From Brasenia schreberi (taxonomy: Eukaryota; Streptophyta; Magnoliopsida; Nymphaeales; Cabombaceae), in the NCBI GenBank assembly GCA_036023115.1, contig JAYKKT010000091.1, forward strand, positions 29,516,001-29,580,000: 64,000 nt of DNA, in the 5' to 3' direction. The position numbers and the translations under genes are program-made. The notes beneath the pieces were generated by a model. The model was not told the origin of the DNA, made no database searches, and saw nothing but the letters and a program-made list of their open reading frames with translations. The stretch's first letter is position 1. Every line of letters starts with the position of its first letter. Below are positions 9,540 through 20,483 of the stretch, piece by piece.

Positions 9540-12320
9540 ATTTAAGAGTCACTTGATTTTGTTATGGATTTCGAACTATGATGTAGTTTTGTGCATGAAT
9601 TGGTTATCTAAGAATCGTGATATTATTGATTGTGAAAAGGTGAGAGATCACTTTATCTATCACTGGAAAGACTACTTTCATTTTCCAAGGTCAGCGAGAA
9701 GAGAACCCAGTATCAGTTATATCTGCTCATCAAGCATATAATTATATACGAAACGGATGCGAAGGATACTTAGCATTTGTTATGCAGTCTTGTGCTAAAT
9801 AGAAGTTATTAAATGATATCAGTATAGTTAATGAATTTTCTAATGTTTTTCACCATGGGGAGCACCGGTGCTTCTAGTCAAGAAAGAAGGATGGAACTTC
9901 TCGACTTCCGTGTGGATTATCGTGTTGAATAAGGTTACCATAAAGAATAAATATCCATTTCCCACGAATTGGATGATTTGATGGATCGGCTAGAAGGGAG
10001 CAAATATTTTCTAAAATAGATCCGAGATCGAAGTTACCATCGTATCAGTGTTAAAATAAGGGAGGATGTACCTAAACAAATGCCTTTAGGAACTAGATAT
10101 GGGCATTATGAATATCGTGATATGCCTTTTGGAGTTGACTAATGCTCCCGGCTTATATTCATGGATTATATGAATAGGATTTTTCGCCCGTACCTTGAGA
10201 TAGATTTGTTGTAGTATTTATAGATGACATTTTAATCTATTCAAAGCCTAAAGAGAGCATGCCGAACATCTCTATGATAGTTCTTCTGTGAAGTTTTGAA
10301 GGACAAGAAGTTGTATGCAAAGTTGGCTAAATGTGAATTTTGGTGAGAAAAGTGCAATTTCTAGGTCACGTAATTTCTAAGGGAGGTATTGCGTGGATCC
10401 ATCCAAGATAGAAACTATGTTGCGTGCATGGGAGAGACCTAAAAAAAGGGATGTGAGAAGTTCGGGAAGTTTTGTTGGATTGGCAGGGTACTATAGAAGA
10501 TTCATAGAAGGTTTTTCAAGATTGGCCGGACCACTTACACTAGGTTTACCAGGAAGAAGTCCTTTTGAATGTGGACCTCGGGACTAGATGAATGTGAAGC
10601 CGCTTTCAAGAGTTGAAGAAAAAGCTAACAACCTCACTGAGTGTTGAGTGATCTTACCAGATCCTACTTACGGATCTTTTGGTCTATCAGACTTTGTGAT
10701 GCTTCTATCCCAAGGGTTAGGATGCGTACGTCTAATGCAAGATCGGAATGTGGTAGCTTATGCTTCGAGGCAATTAAAGGTTCATGAGAGAAATTACCCA
10801 ACTCATGATTTGGAATTACTATGGTGTTTGCATTTAAAGATATGGAGGCATTATACGTAGATGCACATGTTCAATGTCTTTAGTGATCATAAGAGTTTGA
10901 AATACTTGTTTGATCAGAGAAAGAATTGAATATGAGGCAAAGAGCAGATGGCTTGGAGTTTCTCAAAGATTATAGATTTTCCAACTCCAATATCATCGGA
11001 GAAAAGCTAATGTAGTAAAGATGAATCACTTCGAAAGGAGATACTGGAAGCAGCACATCGTAGTCGCTTCAGCATTCATCCGGGTAGCACAAAGATGTAT
11101 AAGGACCTAAGTCGACAGTATTATTGGTCTGGAATGAAAAAGTCTATTGATGAATTTGTGACTAGATGTATGACTTGTCAGAAGGTAAAGGCAGATCACC
11201 AACGACCAGCAGGAACCTTGAGACCATTACCTATTCCTGAAAGAAAATAGCAACATATTAACATGGACTTTGTTATTGGACTTCCTCTCACCTCACAGAA
11301 GCACGATGCTATTTGGGTAATTGTCGACCGACTTACTAAGGTTGCACGATTTATACCCATTTGGAAGAATATGTCGTTATCGAAATTAGCTGCTGTGTAT
11401 ATCGCTGAGATCGTTAAGTTCTATGGTGTGCCAGAGACCATCACTTCAGATAGAGACCCTCGTTTTACCTCTCATTTTTGACAGAGTTTACAAGATGCTC
11501 TATAAACAAGATTGCAGTTTAGCACGACATTTCACCCACAGACCGATGGGCAAGCTGAACGTACAATTCAAACTCTAGAGGATATGCTTCGAGCATGTGT
11601 GTTGGACAATAAGGACCAATGGGATAACCAATTGCACTTGATTGAGTTTGCATATAACAATAGTTTCCAAGCGAGCATTGGGATGTCACCCTATGAAATG
11701 CTTTATGGGGAAAAGTGTAGGACTCCACTATGTTGGGATATTCCTGGTTTACGACCTGCAACAGGTCCAGAAATACTTCGACAATCGTCAGATAAGATGA
11801 ACTTGGTTCGTCAATGCATTAAAGCAGCTCAAGACCGACAGAAGAGTTATGCAGATAAGAGACGTCGTGATCTAGAGTTTATGGTTGGTGATTATGTATT
11901 CTTAAAAGTCTCTTCAGCTCGAGGAGTGACTCGCTCCGGACATAAGGGTAAGTTGAGTCCTAGGTATATTGGATCTTACCAAATCGTGAAATGAGTTGGG
12001 GATATTGCCTGCCAATTAGACTTGCCGTCGTCATTGATTGGAGTGCATAATGTATTTCACATATCCATATTGCGAAAGTATGTTCCTGACCCCTCACATA
12101 TCATTAAGGTCGAGCCGCTACACATACATGAAGATTTGTCTTACTAAGAGGTGACCATAGCCATTTTAGATAGAAAGGAACAAGTCTTACGTCGTCGAGT
12201 TTTGAGGACAGTAAAAGTACACTGGAGTAATCATTTGCCGAGCGAGGCTACTTGGGAGCTTGAGGATGAAATGCGAGAAAAGTATTCATATCTCTTAAGG
12301 TATATTCTAAATTCTGAGGA
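9540..12320 (+). pseudogene. Gypsy pol relic with protease, RT, RNase H, integrase and chromodomain
   Basis: The protease end is seen at 9580-9640 (MNWLSKNRDIIDCEK). Reverse transcriptase runs from about 9880 to 10400 with many stops; its active-site box is FIDDILIYSK near 10217. It continues into FVGLAGYYRRFIEGFSRLAGPL (10465-10540). RNase H follows at 10650-10860 ([23 protein letters not shown]). Integrase has the zinc region near 11050-11190 (HPGSTKMYKDL, then CMTCQKVK) and the core at 11263-11994 (MDFVIGLP, TSDRDPRF, FHPQTDGQAERTIQTLED, AYNNSFQASIGMSPYEMLYG). After a stop at 11992 comes the C-terminal chromodomain (VKVHWSNHLPSEATWELEDEM, 12205-12270). Integrase from 11263 is the best preserved part. 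Stops at 11251, 11479 and 11992 still interrupt it. Confidence 0.88.
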
Positions 12321-12345
12321 CAGAATTTCTTTAAAGGGGGTAGAA

Positions 12346-14084
12346 TGTAACATTGAGCGTTACTGCTGTGCAGTAACGCACGGCCAGGAACACAAAGGGC
12401 CTTTAAAAGAGCCCTTCACAGTACATTGTCCAGGGAGTTGGGGCAGCCTCGAACCAGTCGGAAAACGAGAGGAATCGACCGGAATCTGGTAAGTTGACTT
12501 ATTTTTCAGATTTTCGTTTTTTCCTAATTTTTGATGAAAAACTTGTTGAAAATCATCGTTTTGGGCTTCGATTAAAGGTTTGAGGTAGAACTAAGCATTT
12601 TGGGGGGGTAGGTAAGCAATGGCGTCGATTTGGTCGAAAAACGGTTGTGATTCACCGGAAACTGACGATGATGTCGGAAAAAAAACTTTTGGGTATGTCC
12701 CTCATTTTCGTGTCGTGTCGTGTCGTGTCTGAATTGTCATGAACCGACGCTGGTTCGTGTCGTGTCCTCGTGTTGCGTGTTAAGAACTAGTTCTGTGTTA
12801 AAATAGGTTCTGTGTCAGGTTCTATGTTGGAAACGGGTCCAGTTTTGGTCGTGTCTTGAAATGGGTTTCTGGGTTAGGAATAAGACCTGTGTCAGTAGTT
12901 ACAGGTTCTGTGTTGATACAGTGACACAAGCTACCTATTGTGTCACTCATTTGGATCAGATATGGATCTGGGTATCAATTTGGTTCTCGGATAACTTAAA
13001 CGGATCTAGTTTGGGATCCGATTCGGATACAGTTTGTTGCGTTAGACTCGTAATTCAATAAATTCTAATATTTTAATCATTTGTAATTGTTTAGAGATTA
13101 AAATTGGAGGATTTGGTGGTGATAAGAGTGACCCAACGGCTTGGGGACTAGATCTTAGCGCTCCTTTAGGTAGGGGGTTATGTATTTTTTTACAGAACCA
13201 TGCTAGAAGTGATTTTACTGTTTTAGATAGATTTAAATGTGCATATTATGTGGTTTAAATATTGTGTGGATATGAGTTTGATTTTGGATATTCGTAGATC
13301 TGGATATGATTTGTGAATGTGATGAACTGTAATTGGTTTTAGAAATGTAATGATGTGTGAATATATAAGCCGTACTTGTGTGGTTTGTGTGGGGTCTCTA
13401 GAGACTTGCAGGTTCCTCGGGCGATCCGGCTTGGGGCGAATACATGGTGTGTTCCCGGGTACTCTGCCTTGAGAGTCGGCATGGTTACCGTCGTGGACGG
13501 GGTTACCGAGGTCACGTTAGGGAGGGCCGAACGACTCCCGTGTCCTTTGGGGCAGACACAGTATGGGCTGTAATTATCGAAACTAATGACGTGTGTGCAT
13601 GTGTGTGAGTATATGCGTATGAATTTGAGATCATGATTTAAAGGTAAATGTGTTTTGCTATGAAATGGTTGCGAACTATGCATGTTTTTAGTATGTTTTC
13701 TGTTTAAAGATGCTTAACCTCCCTACTAAGCTATGTATAGGAGCTCACCCTATTGTTTTACAGCTCATCCTGAAGCTAACACTTCGAAGGCACACGGAGC
13801 AGAGTAGGAGTTTGATAGAGCAGCATTTTTATTTTAGATGGTATGATAAGTGTTGAATAATTTAGAAAGTCTTTTATTCAGGATTATTGTTAGGTGGGCC
13901 CCGCACCATTTTGGACGTGTTGTTTAGAACTTCGATATGAATATTTATTTCAGTTAGTTATTTCTTGAGTTTGAATTAAATTAGTATTGTATTTTGTTAT
14001 TGCTCACCATCACGCCCGCGCGAGAAGCGGCCACGTGGCATCGGCTTGGGTCGGGTCGTGGTCGCGACTCGAGCGGGTGTGACA
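12346..14084 (+). repeat. Complete 3' LTR of the gypsy element
   Basis: It starts TGTAACATTG directly after the purine tract TTAAAGGGGGTAGAA and ends GTGTGACA, giving TG...CA ends and 1739 bp. A short GTGTC tandem repeat lies at about 12708-12732. Bases 14085-14089 (ATATA) would be one copy of the target duplication; its partner is lost with the 5' end. Confidence 0.8.
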
Positions 14085-15287
14085 ATATAAATGCCTAATA
14101 CTTAAAAAAATATTATGTATAGGGTCTACTTTAAATTCTTTTGAAAAGATTTTAAAATGGGTCTCCTTTAAATTTCTTGAAAGAAGGATCAAAATGGATT
14201 ATGTGACCTTGAATTAGGGAATTGATGCTTTATGAAAAGTGGAGTTTTCAAAAACATTTGGTAACATTTCAAAAATCTTTGGCTTACAAAATGAGGCCTA
14301 GTTCAAAATAGCAAAATATTTTCAAATAATATGTGCTACTAGGAAATGGGATATACTTGGCTGAATCGAGTATCTAAAGGGATTGGTTGTATTCCCCCCA
14401 CTTCATTCCGCTCCAAAAGAGAAAATTGGCAAAATCAAAAGAAAAGGAAGAAAAACAAAACCTCCAATATAGACGTATTCCAAAAAGAAAAAGAAAAGAA
14501 AAGGGAAAACAAAAACCTCCAAAATAGAGGTTGCCTTTGAAAGAAAAGAAAAAGAAAAGTCAAAGCTCAAAAGGGCAAATTTTCATCAAAAATTTCTTAT
14601 CCTTATACCACGGGACGCTTCAGAAGGGATCGTGGAAAACTGTTTCTCAAAACCTTCCACAACTTATCTTAATGGAGAAAGGTTTTCCATTAAAATCTCA
14701 AAGTAGGAATAAAATCTACTTAAGTGGATTTCATTTTGTTTGAGAATTAGACTTTGTGGTGTAAAATTGAATTTTGAAATGTTATTCAAAATTTTCTACA
14801 AATCCTTCGCTAAGTAGTGGGTATTAAAACCGAGTAAGGAGAAATATAAGAAATTGGAAGTCATTGTTAATGGAAACCAAAATGAGTTCCTTTTTTTAAA
14901 AGAAATTTAGAAAACCCGAAACATCAAAGGAAACAATATGGGAACCATTTTGCTTGGGGTAGTCGGCACTCATAAGTTTCTTCTCAAGCTCACGAACCTC
15001 ATGTATGGATCTCTAAACACACACTCCACTTACGTCACATACCATGCATTCATGCATCCATCAAAGGGTCAACCATGCATAATCATCCTAGGACTAAGTG
15101 TTTTTCTAAGTCAAGTCCCCTTTGGCTAAGATCTCCCTCCTTCACAAAAATAAATCCAAGAAGATAGATGCTATGAAAGGAGGGGAAAATTCATACTCTT
15201 GAGATAAATTTGGGAAGAAAATCAAAAGGGTGTTTTATTCTTTGTTATTATCCAAATAAATTTAGATTAATGCCAAAAAGGGGCATC
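14085..15287 (+). mobile_element. Non-coding 3' internal part of a second gypsy element
   Basis: The stretch ends in a polypurine tract (AAAAAGGGG, 15275-15283) directly before an LTR start (TGTAAACA at 15288), which is the layout expected at the 3' end of an LTR element interior. It has purine-rich A/G runs and no protein motif that I recognise. The chromodomain element seems to have inserted at its left end, and its start is lost. Confidence 0.45.
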
Positions 15288-17566
15288 TGTAAACACTCTA
15301 AAATATTTTTCAAAACGAATCTAAGCATGTTTTTAAAATCTTCAAAACAAATCTAGGCTTGTTTTAATTCTATGATTTGAACACAACCTACAAATTTCGT
15401 AAAGTCCCAAAAACAATATTTTGAAATTAAAATGTTTTTAAACTTGAAATTACAAAATCAAGTTTTGAAAATTAAATAGATGATGATTTGCCCAAAGATG
15501 GAGTAAAGCATGGATCAAAAGGGAGATAAGGATGAATTTACAAAAGCAATGCCAATGATTCAAGGTCAAATCTAGCAAAACTCGAATCAAGGAATATGGG
15601 TCAAGCACGATCAACTGTCAAACCCCAATCTCAAGGCCAAGCAAGGCTCGTACCAAACCGAGATTTGATTCAATTCAACTCAAAGGAAGGATTCAAATCA
15701 AAGTTCAAACAAGCTCAAACTCAAGTGGCTGCATCAAGTTCATTCAAGGGAAAGTCAAAGACACCCTAAGACTAAGGCACGATAAGATGACTCGATCAAG
15801 ACTTGAGGTCGGTCAAGGTAAGGCCAAACCGAAGGACCATACTCAAATCAAGCCAAGACATGAAGCATGATGGGCTAAGCCGCGTCAAAAAGAGTGAAGT
15901 CAAGATTCGTCTCGAACCACAAGACAAACTACTAAGATCGAGCCCAATACAAGGGCGGGCTAGGGTGAGTCGAGCTCACCTAGCCATGTACAATGAGGGG
16001 GTCGGTCCATGTGGGTTGCACCAAGCTCACATGGACTAAGAGGAGACCACCCTCCCAGCCCACATACACCCCATGTGTAGCATTGGGCCAGCCATTTGGA
16101 TCAGATTGGAGTAGAGTGGCTTCAAAACCCCAAAATCGTAGAATGCTCTAGAGCCCCCCTCCCCTTGAACTCTATAAAAAGAGACCTTGGGGCTGGGTTT
16201 GAGGCATTGAAGGGAGTGAAGAGAGAAAGGGAATCTTGCAGCCAAGTGAGAGAGATAAAGATAGAGAGAGAGTGGGAGAAAAAAAGAGAGAGAGAAAGAG
16301 AAAAGAGAGAAAGAAGGTGTTGCCCCCTTCAAATCATCTTCACCAATTCGCCAGAGTGTCACAATCAAAGTCAATTTCTCTCATCTATTTCAAATTCATC
16401 TCTTCTTTACTTTCATTCAATTCAAAAGGGGTTGTAATTAAGGAGCATATGACTCCAGTCATTGATGTAATAGTTAAGGGCTATGCTGCCCAATTTCATT
16501 TATCTTCATTAGATACATGTTATGTGTTTGATTTTTGGTTTATCCTACTCCAATATACATTTTAAGCTCTTATATATCCTAATCTCCTCTATACTTAAGC
16601 TATAATTATACTTTTTTTTCATTTTCTTTAGTCATTTACATTGGAATTACTATGGATTATCTTTCAATTTCAGACCAAATGCATTCATGTATGTTGTAAA
16701 CCCAAAAATTTGTTTTCTGCATCTTGTATCTGTTTGATGTTTGATTTTTAATTCTTTTCTCGCTGCTCCGAATGCTCTGAAACTTTTCACACCTAATCTA
16801 TACACACAGACTCACTTCTATTTCAAGAATTTTAGGGTCGTGCAACCATGTAAATAAAATTGGAGAAGATCAGACAAATTTAGAACAGAATCTGTAAAAC
16901 TTGTATTTTCTACAATAGAGGTTAGGTTATCATCCCATAACTTTATCCGTAACGAATGAAATTCATTGAAAAGGGTCCCATTCGAAATATGAGATTCATA
17001 GCTTTCCAAGAAAACCAAGTTCATAGAAATCGAAGGTTTGTGCACCGAGATACAACTGTTTTTCTAAACCTCTGTATTTTTCTCGCAGAACTGTTTCGAA
17101 TGTTTGAGTGAGAGTCATTGTCTGATTTAATTATGCACATACACAATACCAAAAATTAGAATAAAAATAGTTCCTGAATTTTCATATCAACCTCTTTTGC
17201 CTATAAAATTTTCAAGATTTTTGGAGATATAAAAGATATCTAGAAAAATCCAGAAATTTGCCAAGATCCATGTTGATCATCCTTCTCCGGCCCAAAAGTT
17301 TCATATCTCTTCGAAAGGACTAGAAACTCACATCCTATCTTCCCTTTTCTTTCCTCAACATCAACATGGCAAGGATTGTATTTCTCTTGGTAGAGCAAGA
17401 AGAACTGTGAAAATAATTGTATGAGCCTACATCGTAGATCAAGAGGAGAGCATTAAGAGGTATTCCATTTTTCAAGTTTACTTCTTAATTATTTTTCTTT
17501 TTCCTTTTATTGTTAAGAGAATCATATTGAGGATCTAGGTCATACAAGACCGAAAATTTGCATACA
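15288..17566 (+). repeat. LTR of a second gypsy family, copy A
   Basis: It starts TGTAAACA after a polypurine tract and seems to end TGCATACA just before a primer-site-like sequence. A TATA box (16173-16180) is followed by a leader with long GA runs. Bases 15955 to about 17250 are similar to a second copy at 33526 to about 34850. Length by these marks is about 2.3 kb, which is long but seen in non-chromodomain gypsy elements. The exact ends are inferred from signals. Confidence 0.6.
16173..16180 (+). promoter_or_regulatory. LTR promoter TATA box (copy A)
   Basis: CTATAAAAA sits at the same place as CTATAAAA in copy B (33727-33733) and is followed in both by a matching CCTTGGGGCT segment and a GA-rich leader. 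Conservation between the two copies supports a real LTR core promoter. Confidence 0.6.
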
Positions 17567-17573
17567 ATTCTCT

Positions 17574-17595
17574 TTTGGCATGCATAGTGGGACCC
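17574..17595 (+). other. Primer-site-like sequence after the LTR
   Basis: TTTGGCATGCATAGTGGGAC resembles the TTTGGCG...GTGGGG pattern found after the 5' LTR of many plant non-chromodomain gypsy elements. Its position between LTR end and gag supports the call. The priming tRNA cannot be fixed. Confidence 0.45.
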
Positions 17596-17856
17596 ATTGA
17601 TATATGAAGTTTTTCTTTGAGTTTAGTTTGAATCTAAATGTTCTTCTTTCGTTCAGTGAGCACCTTAGCTGGTACATTCATGCATTGTGCACATAGCATG
17701 GAGGACCATTAATTGTTTCACACACCCATGTAAAAACACACTTGTGCATGCACACACTTTCTTCTCAATTGTTTGTTTGTATATTTGGTTGTTTACAACA
17801 CTTATACACATATTCACTCATACTAGGATTAGTGTAAATCTCTCCTTTAATCCAAA

Positions 17857-18850
17857 ATGTCTTCCGATCATTATTACAACACTCGGTTTAAGGGTAAAGT
17901 GAAATTCTTGTCTCATAGTTCTCTAGAGTCTACAAAGCCAAAAGGATTAGATGTCGAGCTAATTGACAATGCTACATCATCAAGAAAGAAACTTGTTAGA
18001 CCTAAGTATAGCTCTTCTAGGGTCCCATTATCTAAAACTTCTCCTAAAAACTATGAGGATGAATTGTAGGTTTTGAACAATCAATTGAGAGAATTATAGC
18101 TTGCCAACAATATTATACTACTAAAAAAAGAGCAAAAAGAGCAAAAGAGTAGCAAAGCTAGGAAAGAAGATGATGATCATCGCTCTCCTTAAGTAAGTAC
18201 CTTAGAGTACAAACTAGAGTTAGAAAGGACCTTTCATAAGAAAGAACTAAAGAAAATTGAAGAAGACTTAGAGAAAAAGGTTAAGAGGATGTACCAAGAG
18301 CATATGTGTAAGATTTCCTACCATCAGACTATGAGACTAACAATAACAATGAGATCCTAACTCACACCACCAACTATTTACCAAGAGAGCTATCAAAAAG
18401 AGGGAAAATAGCACCAAGTAGATATATTGGTCCCTCATAGTATAAAAGGTGAAGCCTCTAAGTGGATGATCAACAAAAACCTGAGTTATTTTGAACCTTT
18501 AAAGATCTAGCCACATCCTTTATAGAAAGGTTTAATTACAACGTAGAGATTGTACCCACTCTCAGCACCTTAAGAGATACAAAGCAACAAAAGGATGAAA
18601 ATGCACGTCTATATAACTCGGTGGAGAGTCATATTAGGACTCATCAAGCAATCACCTAGTGAGGCATGTGTGATGATGCTCATCCTCAAGAACTTTCACT
18701 CCAATTTTTGAACCATGTTAGCATTGCATGAGATTTCTTCCTTCGAGAAACTAATGCTACATCTTTTGAATCCAACCTTAGAAAGGATGCTTATGATGAT
18801 TTCATCAAGCAAAAATCTAACATAGACCAACCTAGGATCCATATCACCAG
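17857..18850 (+). pseudogene. Gypsy gag relic (Retrotrans_gag type)
   Basis: The frame from 17857 begins MSSDHYYNTRFKGKVK and is basic and serine-rich, then breaks at 18067. A lysine/glutamate-rich coiled-coil-like stretch follows (18100-18300). The gag core is recognisable at about 18430-18740: IKGEASKWMINKNLSYFE, then FNYNVEIVPTLSTLRDTKQQ and a capsid-like segment. Stops and frameshifts occur throughout. Plus-strand similarity ends near 18850, where a minus-strand element begins. No protease or polymerase of this element is present. Confidence 0.68.
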
Positions 18851-19222
18851 CCAAGATTTTGCTTCATTGTACGTACCCAATCAACAAATTCCTCAACATG
18901 TAAATTGCCTTGAAATGTAGGAATTTCAGTCCAACTTCGATCTTCCAAACGCTGATTGTCTTCATTAAGAAGGGGAGCATTCTTCCTTATCAAAAACAAG
19001 ATTAATTTAACATACATTATGATTATTAGGGTTGTCTCTCCATGCATTCAAATCATTCATTCTTTGTCTTATCTCTTAAAGGATTAGTTTTATTCTTTCT
19101 TCAAAGATTTTTTCAACTTATACTTTGATTTGTGCAAGGTTGTCGCACTCATGGTGTCATTAATGCATTGTTGCTGTCTTCGAGACAACATCATTTAGGG
19201 TCTTTCATCTCCGATACCAAAT
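18851..19222 (-). mobile_element. Fragment of a third gypsy element: primer site and start of gag
   Basis: On the minus strand a mutated initiator-Met primer site TGGTATCGGAGATG lies at 19219-19206. About 170 bases on comes a gag-like N-terminus with the segment WTEIPTFQGNLHVEEFVDWV (about 18930-18870), a pattern typical of gypsy gag just before the capsid domain. It stops abruptly near 18851 against the plus-strand gag. The 5' LTR would lie to the right of 19222, but I could not define its start because there is no second copy. Confidence 0.6.
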
Positions 19223-20483
19223 GATATAGTTGACTTAGGTGTTATCTACCACGTGTAAGAAATTGGAGCTTGAACTCCACCTGGACCTGTTTTATTTCCA
19301 GTTATCGAGTAACCAAACCTGAATTGCTAGTTCAGAATAGATGGTTCCATGTCTCCTTTCAGTTCCTGTTTCAATATTTCACCTTGTTTTAAGAAATTTT
19401 CAAATGAACCTGGAACCAAAGAGATCCAAACAAACAGAAACCGAGAGGGGCTGGTTTGGTTCCTTTTCCAGGTTTACTCTGAACCGGCCGAATCTAACCT
19501 TAAGCATGCACATTTTGGTACCTATATTGCAAACCACGTCCCGAGTATAAGTGTTAAGTTTTGTATGAAAATAAGAAAATATTGAAATAGTGTTTTCCTT
19601 ATCAAGACAGTTTCTATTGCCTGAGAACACCTAGGGGTTGCAGTTTTAGACCCGGCCGGACAATCCAACCTGAAAAACAGTGTCCGAAACAGAGCGTAAG
19701 GCAGCATAGGTCAGGTACACGTCGTATGAAAGTGACCCGACCCAGAGATGAGAGAGAAAGAGAGAGAGGGGATATGTAGTTTGATTGCCCCGGACGCTAC
19801 CAACTGGGTGTTGAAAATGGACCTAGACAACAATGCAGGTTGGATCTGGGTCGACCTGATTTTGACCTGGACACGAGTGACTCAACCTGTTGAGCAGATT
19901 CTTCACCCCCTATTGAGTTCCACCCTTTCTGCTTCCAAGTATGGGCGTAAAATATTGATGGAATGCTATTTAAACTTAATGTATGAATTTTAAAATGATA
20001 ACAACATTTTCTATATGAAATTTATATTCAACTTATTCTCTTGGGATTTATCTTGCCATTGTTAGAGTGTCTACTGACTACTAAAAATCTGACCTAGTGG
20101 TTTTAATTAGCCGATGGCACGTCGGAGTTGACCCCCTGGCACGGTCAGTGGTGGGTCTATATTAAGGTGAGGTGTGGAGGCCACCCCACATGAAATCCTA
20201 TAGACCAATGAAAAAGTCAAGAGTGTGATAAAATACATGATTACTATACATAGTTCGGCCCACCCAATGAAAAATTCTAGATCTGCCACTGGTCATGGTT
20301 GCGTGAAATATCCCATGTTGGTGGTGGAGGTCTGAATGATTGATTAGCATCACTAATGGCTTAAAAATGTGTTTTAATGTTTTCTTAATTTGACATTACC
20401 ATGATGCATGTAGTCATCTTACTTGCTGGGGTACGTACTTTCAAAATATAAGCATGTAGATGTGTTAAGAGAAACAATAATTG
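19223..20483. other. Unassigned, possibly LTR of the adjacent gypsy fragment
   Basis: No gene was recognised. The part near 19300-19500 has many GGTTCC/GGAACC-like words, as at 46170-46510. The right end meets the tail of RTE copy 1. Confidence 0.35.

Larger units (their letters stand above)
8323..14084 (+). mobile_element. Ty3/gypsy chromodomain LTR retrotransposon (Tekay/Del-like), gag-less
   Basis: The 5' LTR remnant 8323-9154 matches 13253-14084 with a constant offset of 4930 bases and scattered substitutions. A primer site follows at once (9158-9170). The pol order is protease, reverse transcriptase, RNase H, integrase and chromodomain, which defines chromodomain gypsy elements. A polypurine tract (12333-12340) precedes the complete 3' LTR. 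Only about 380 bases separate the primer site from the protease relic, and they have no gag similarity, so gag has been deleted. Substitutions between the LTRs and many stops show it is not recent. Confidence 0.88.

Noticed and set aside
16036..16565. Frames rich in Arg/Glu or Leu/Ser on both strands in LTR copy A
   Set aside because: They translate the GA-rich LTR leader. The same frames appear at 33596-33994 in copy B.
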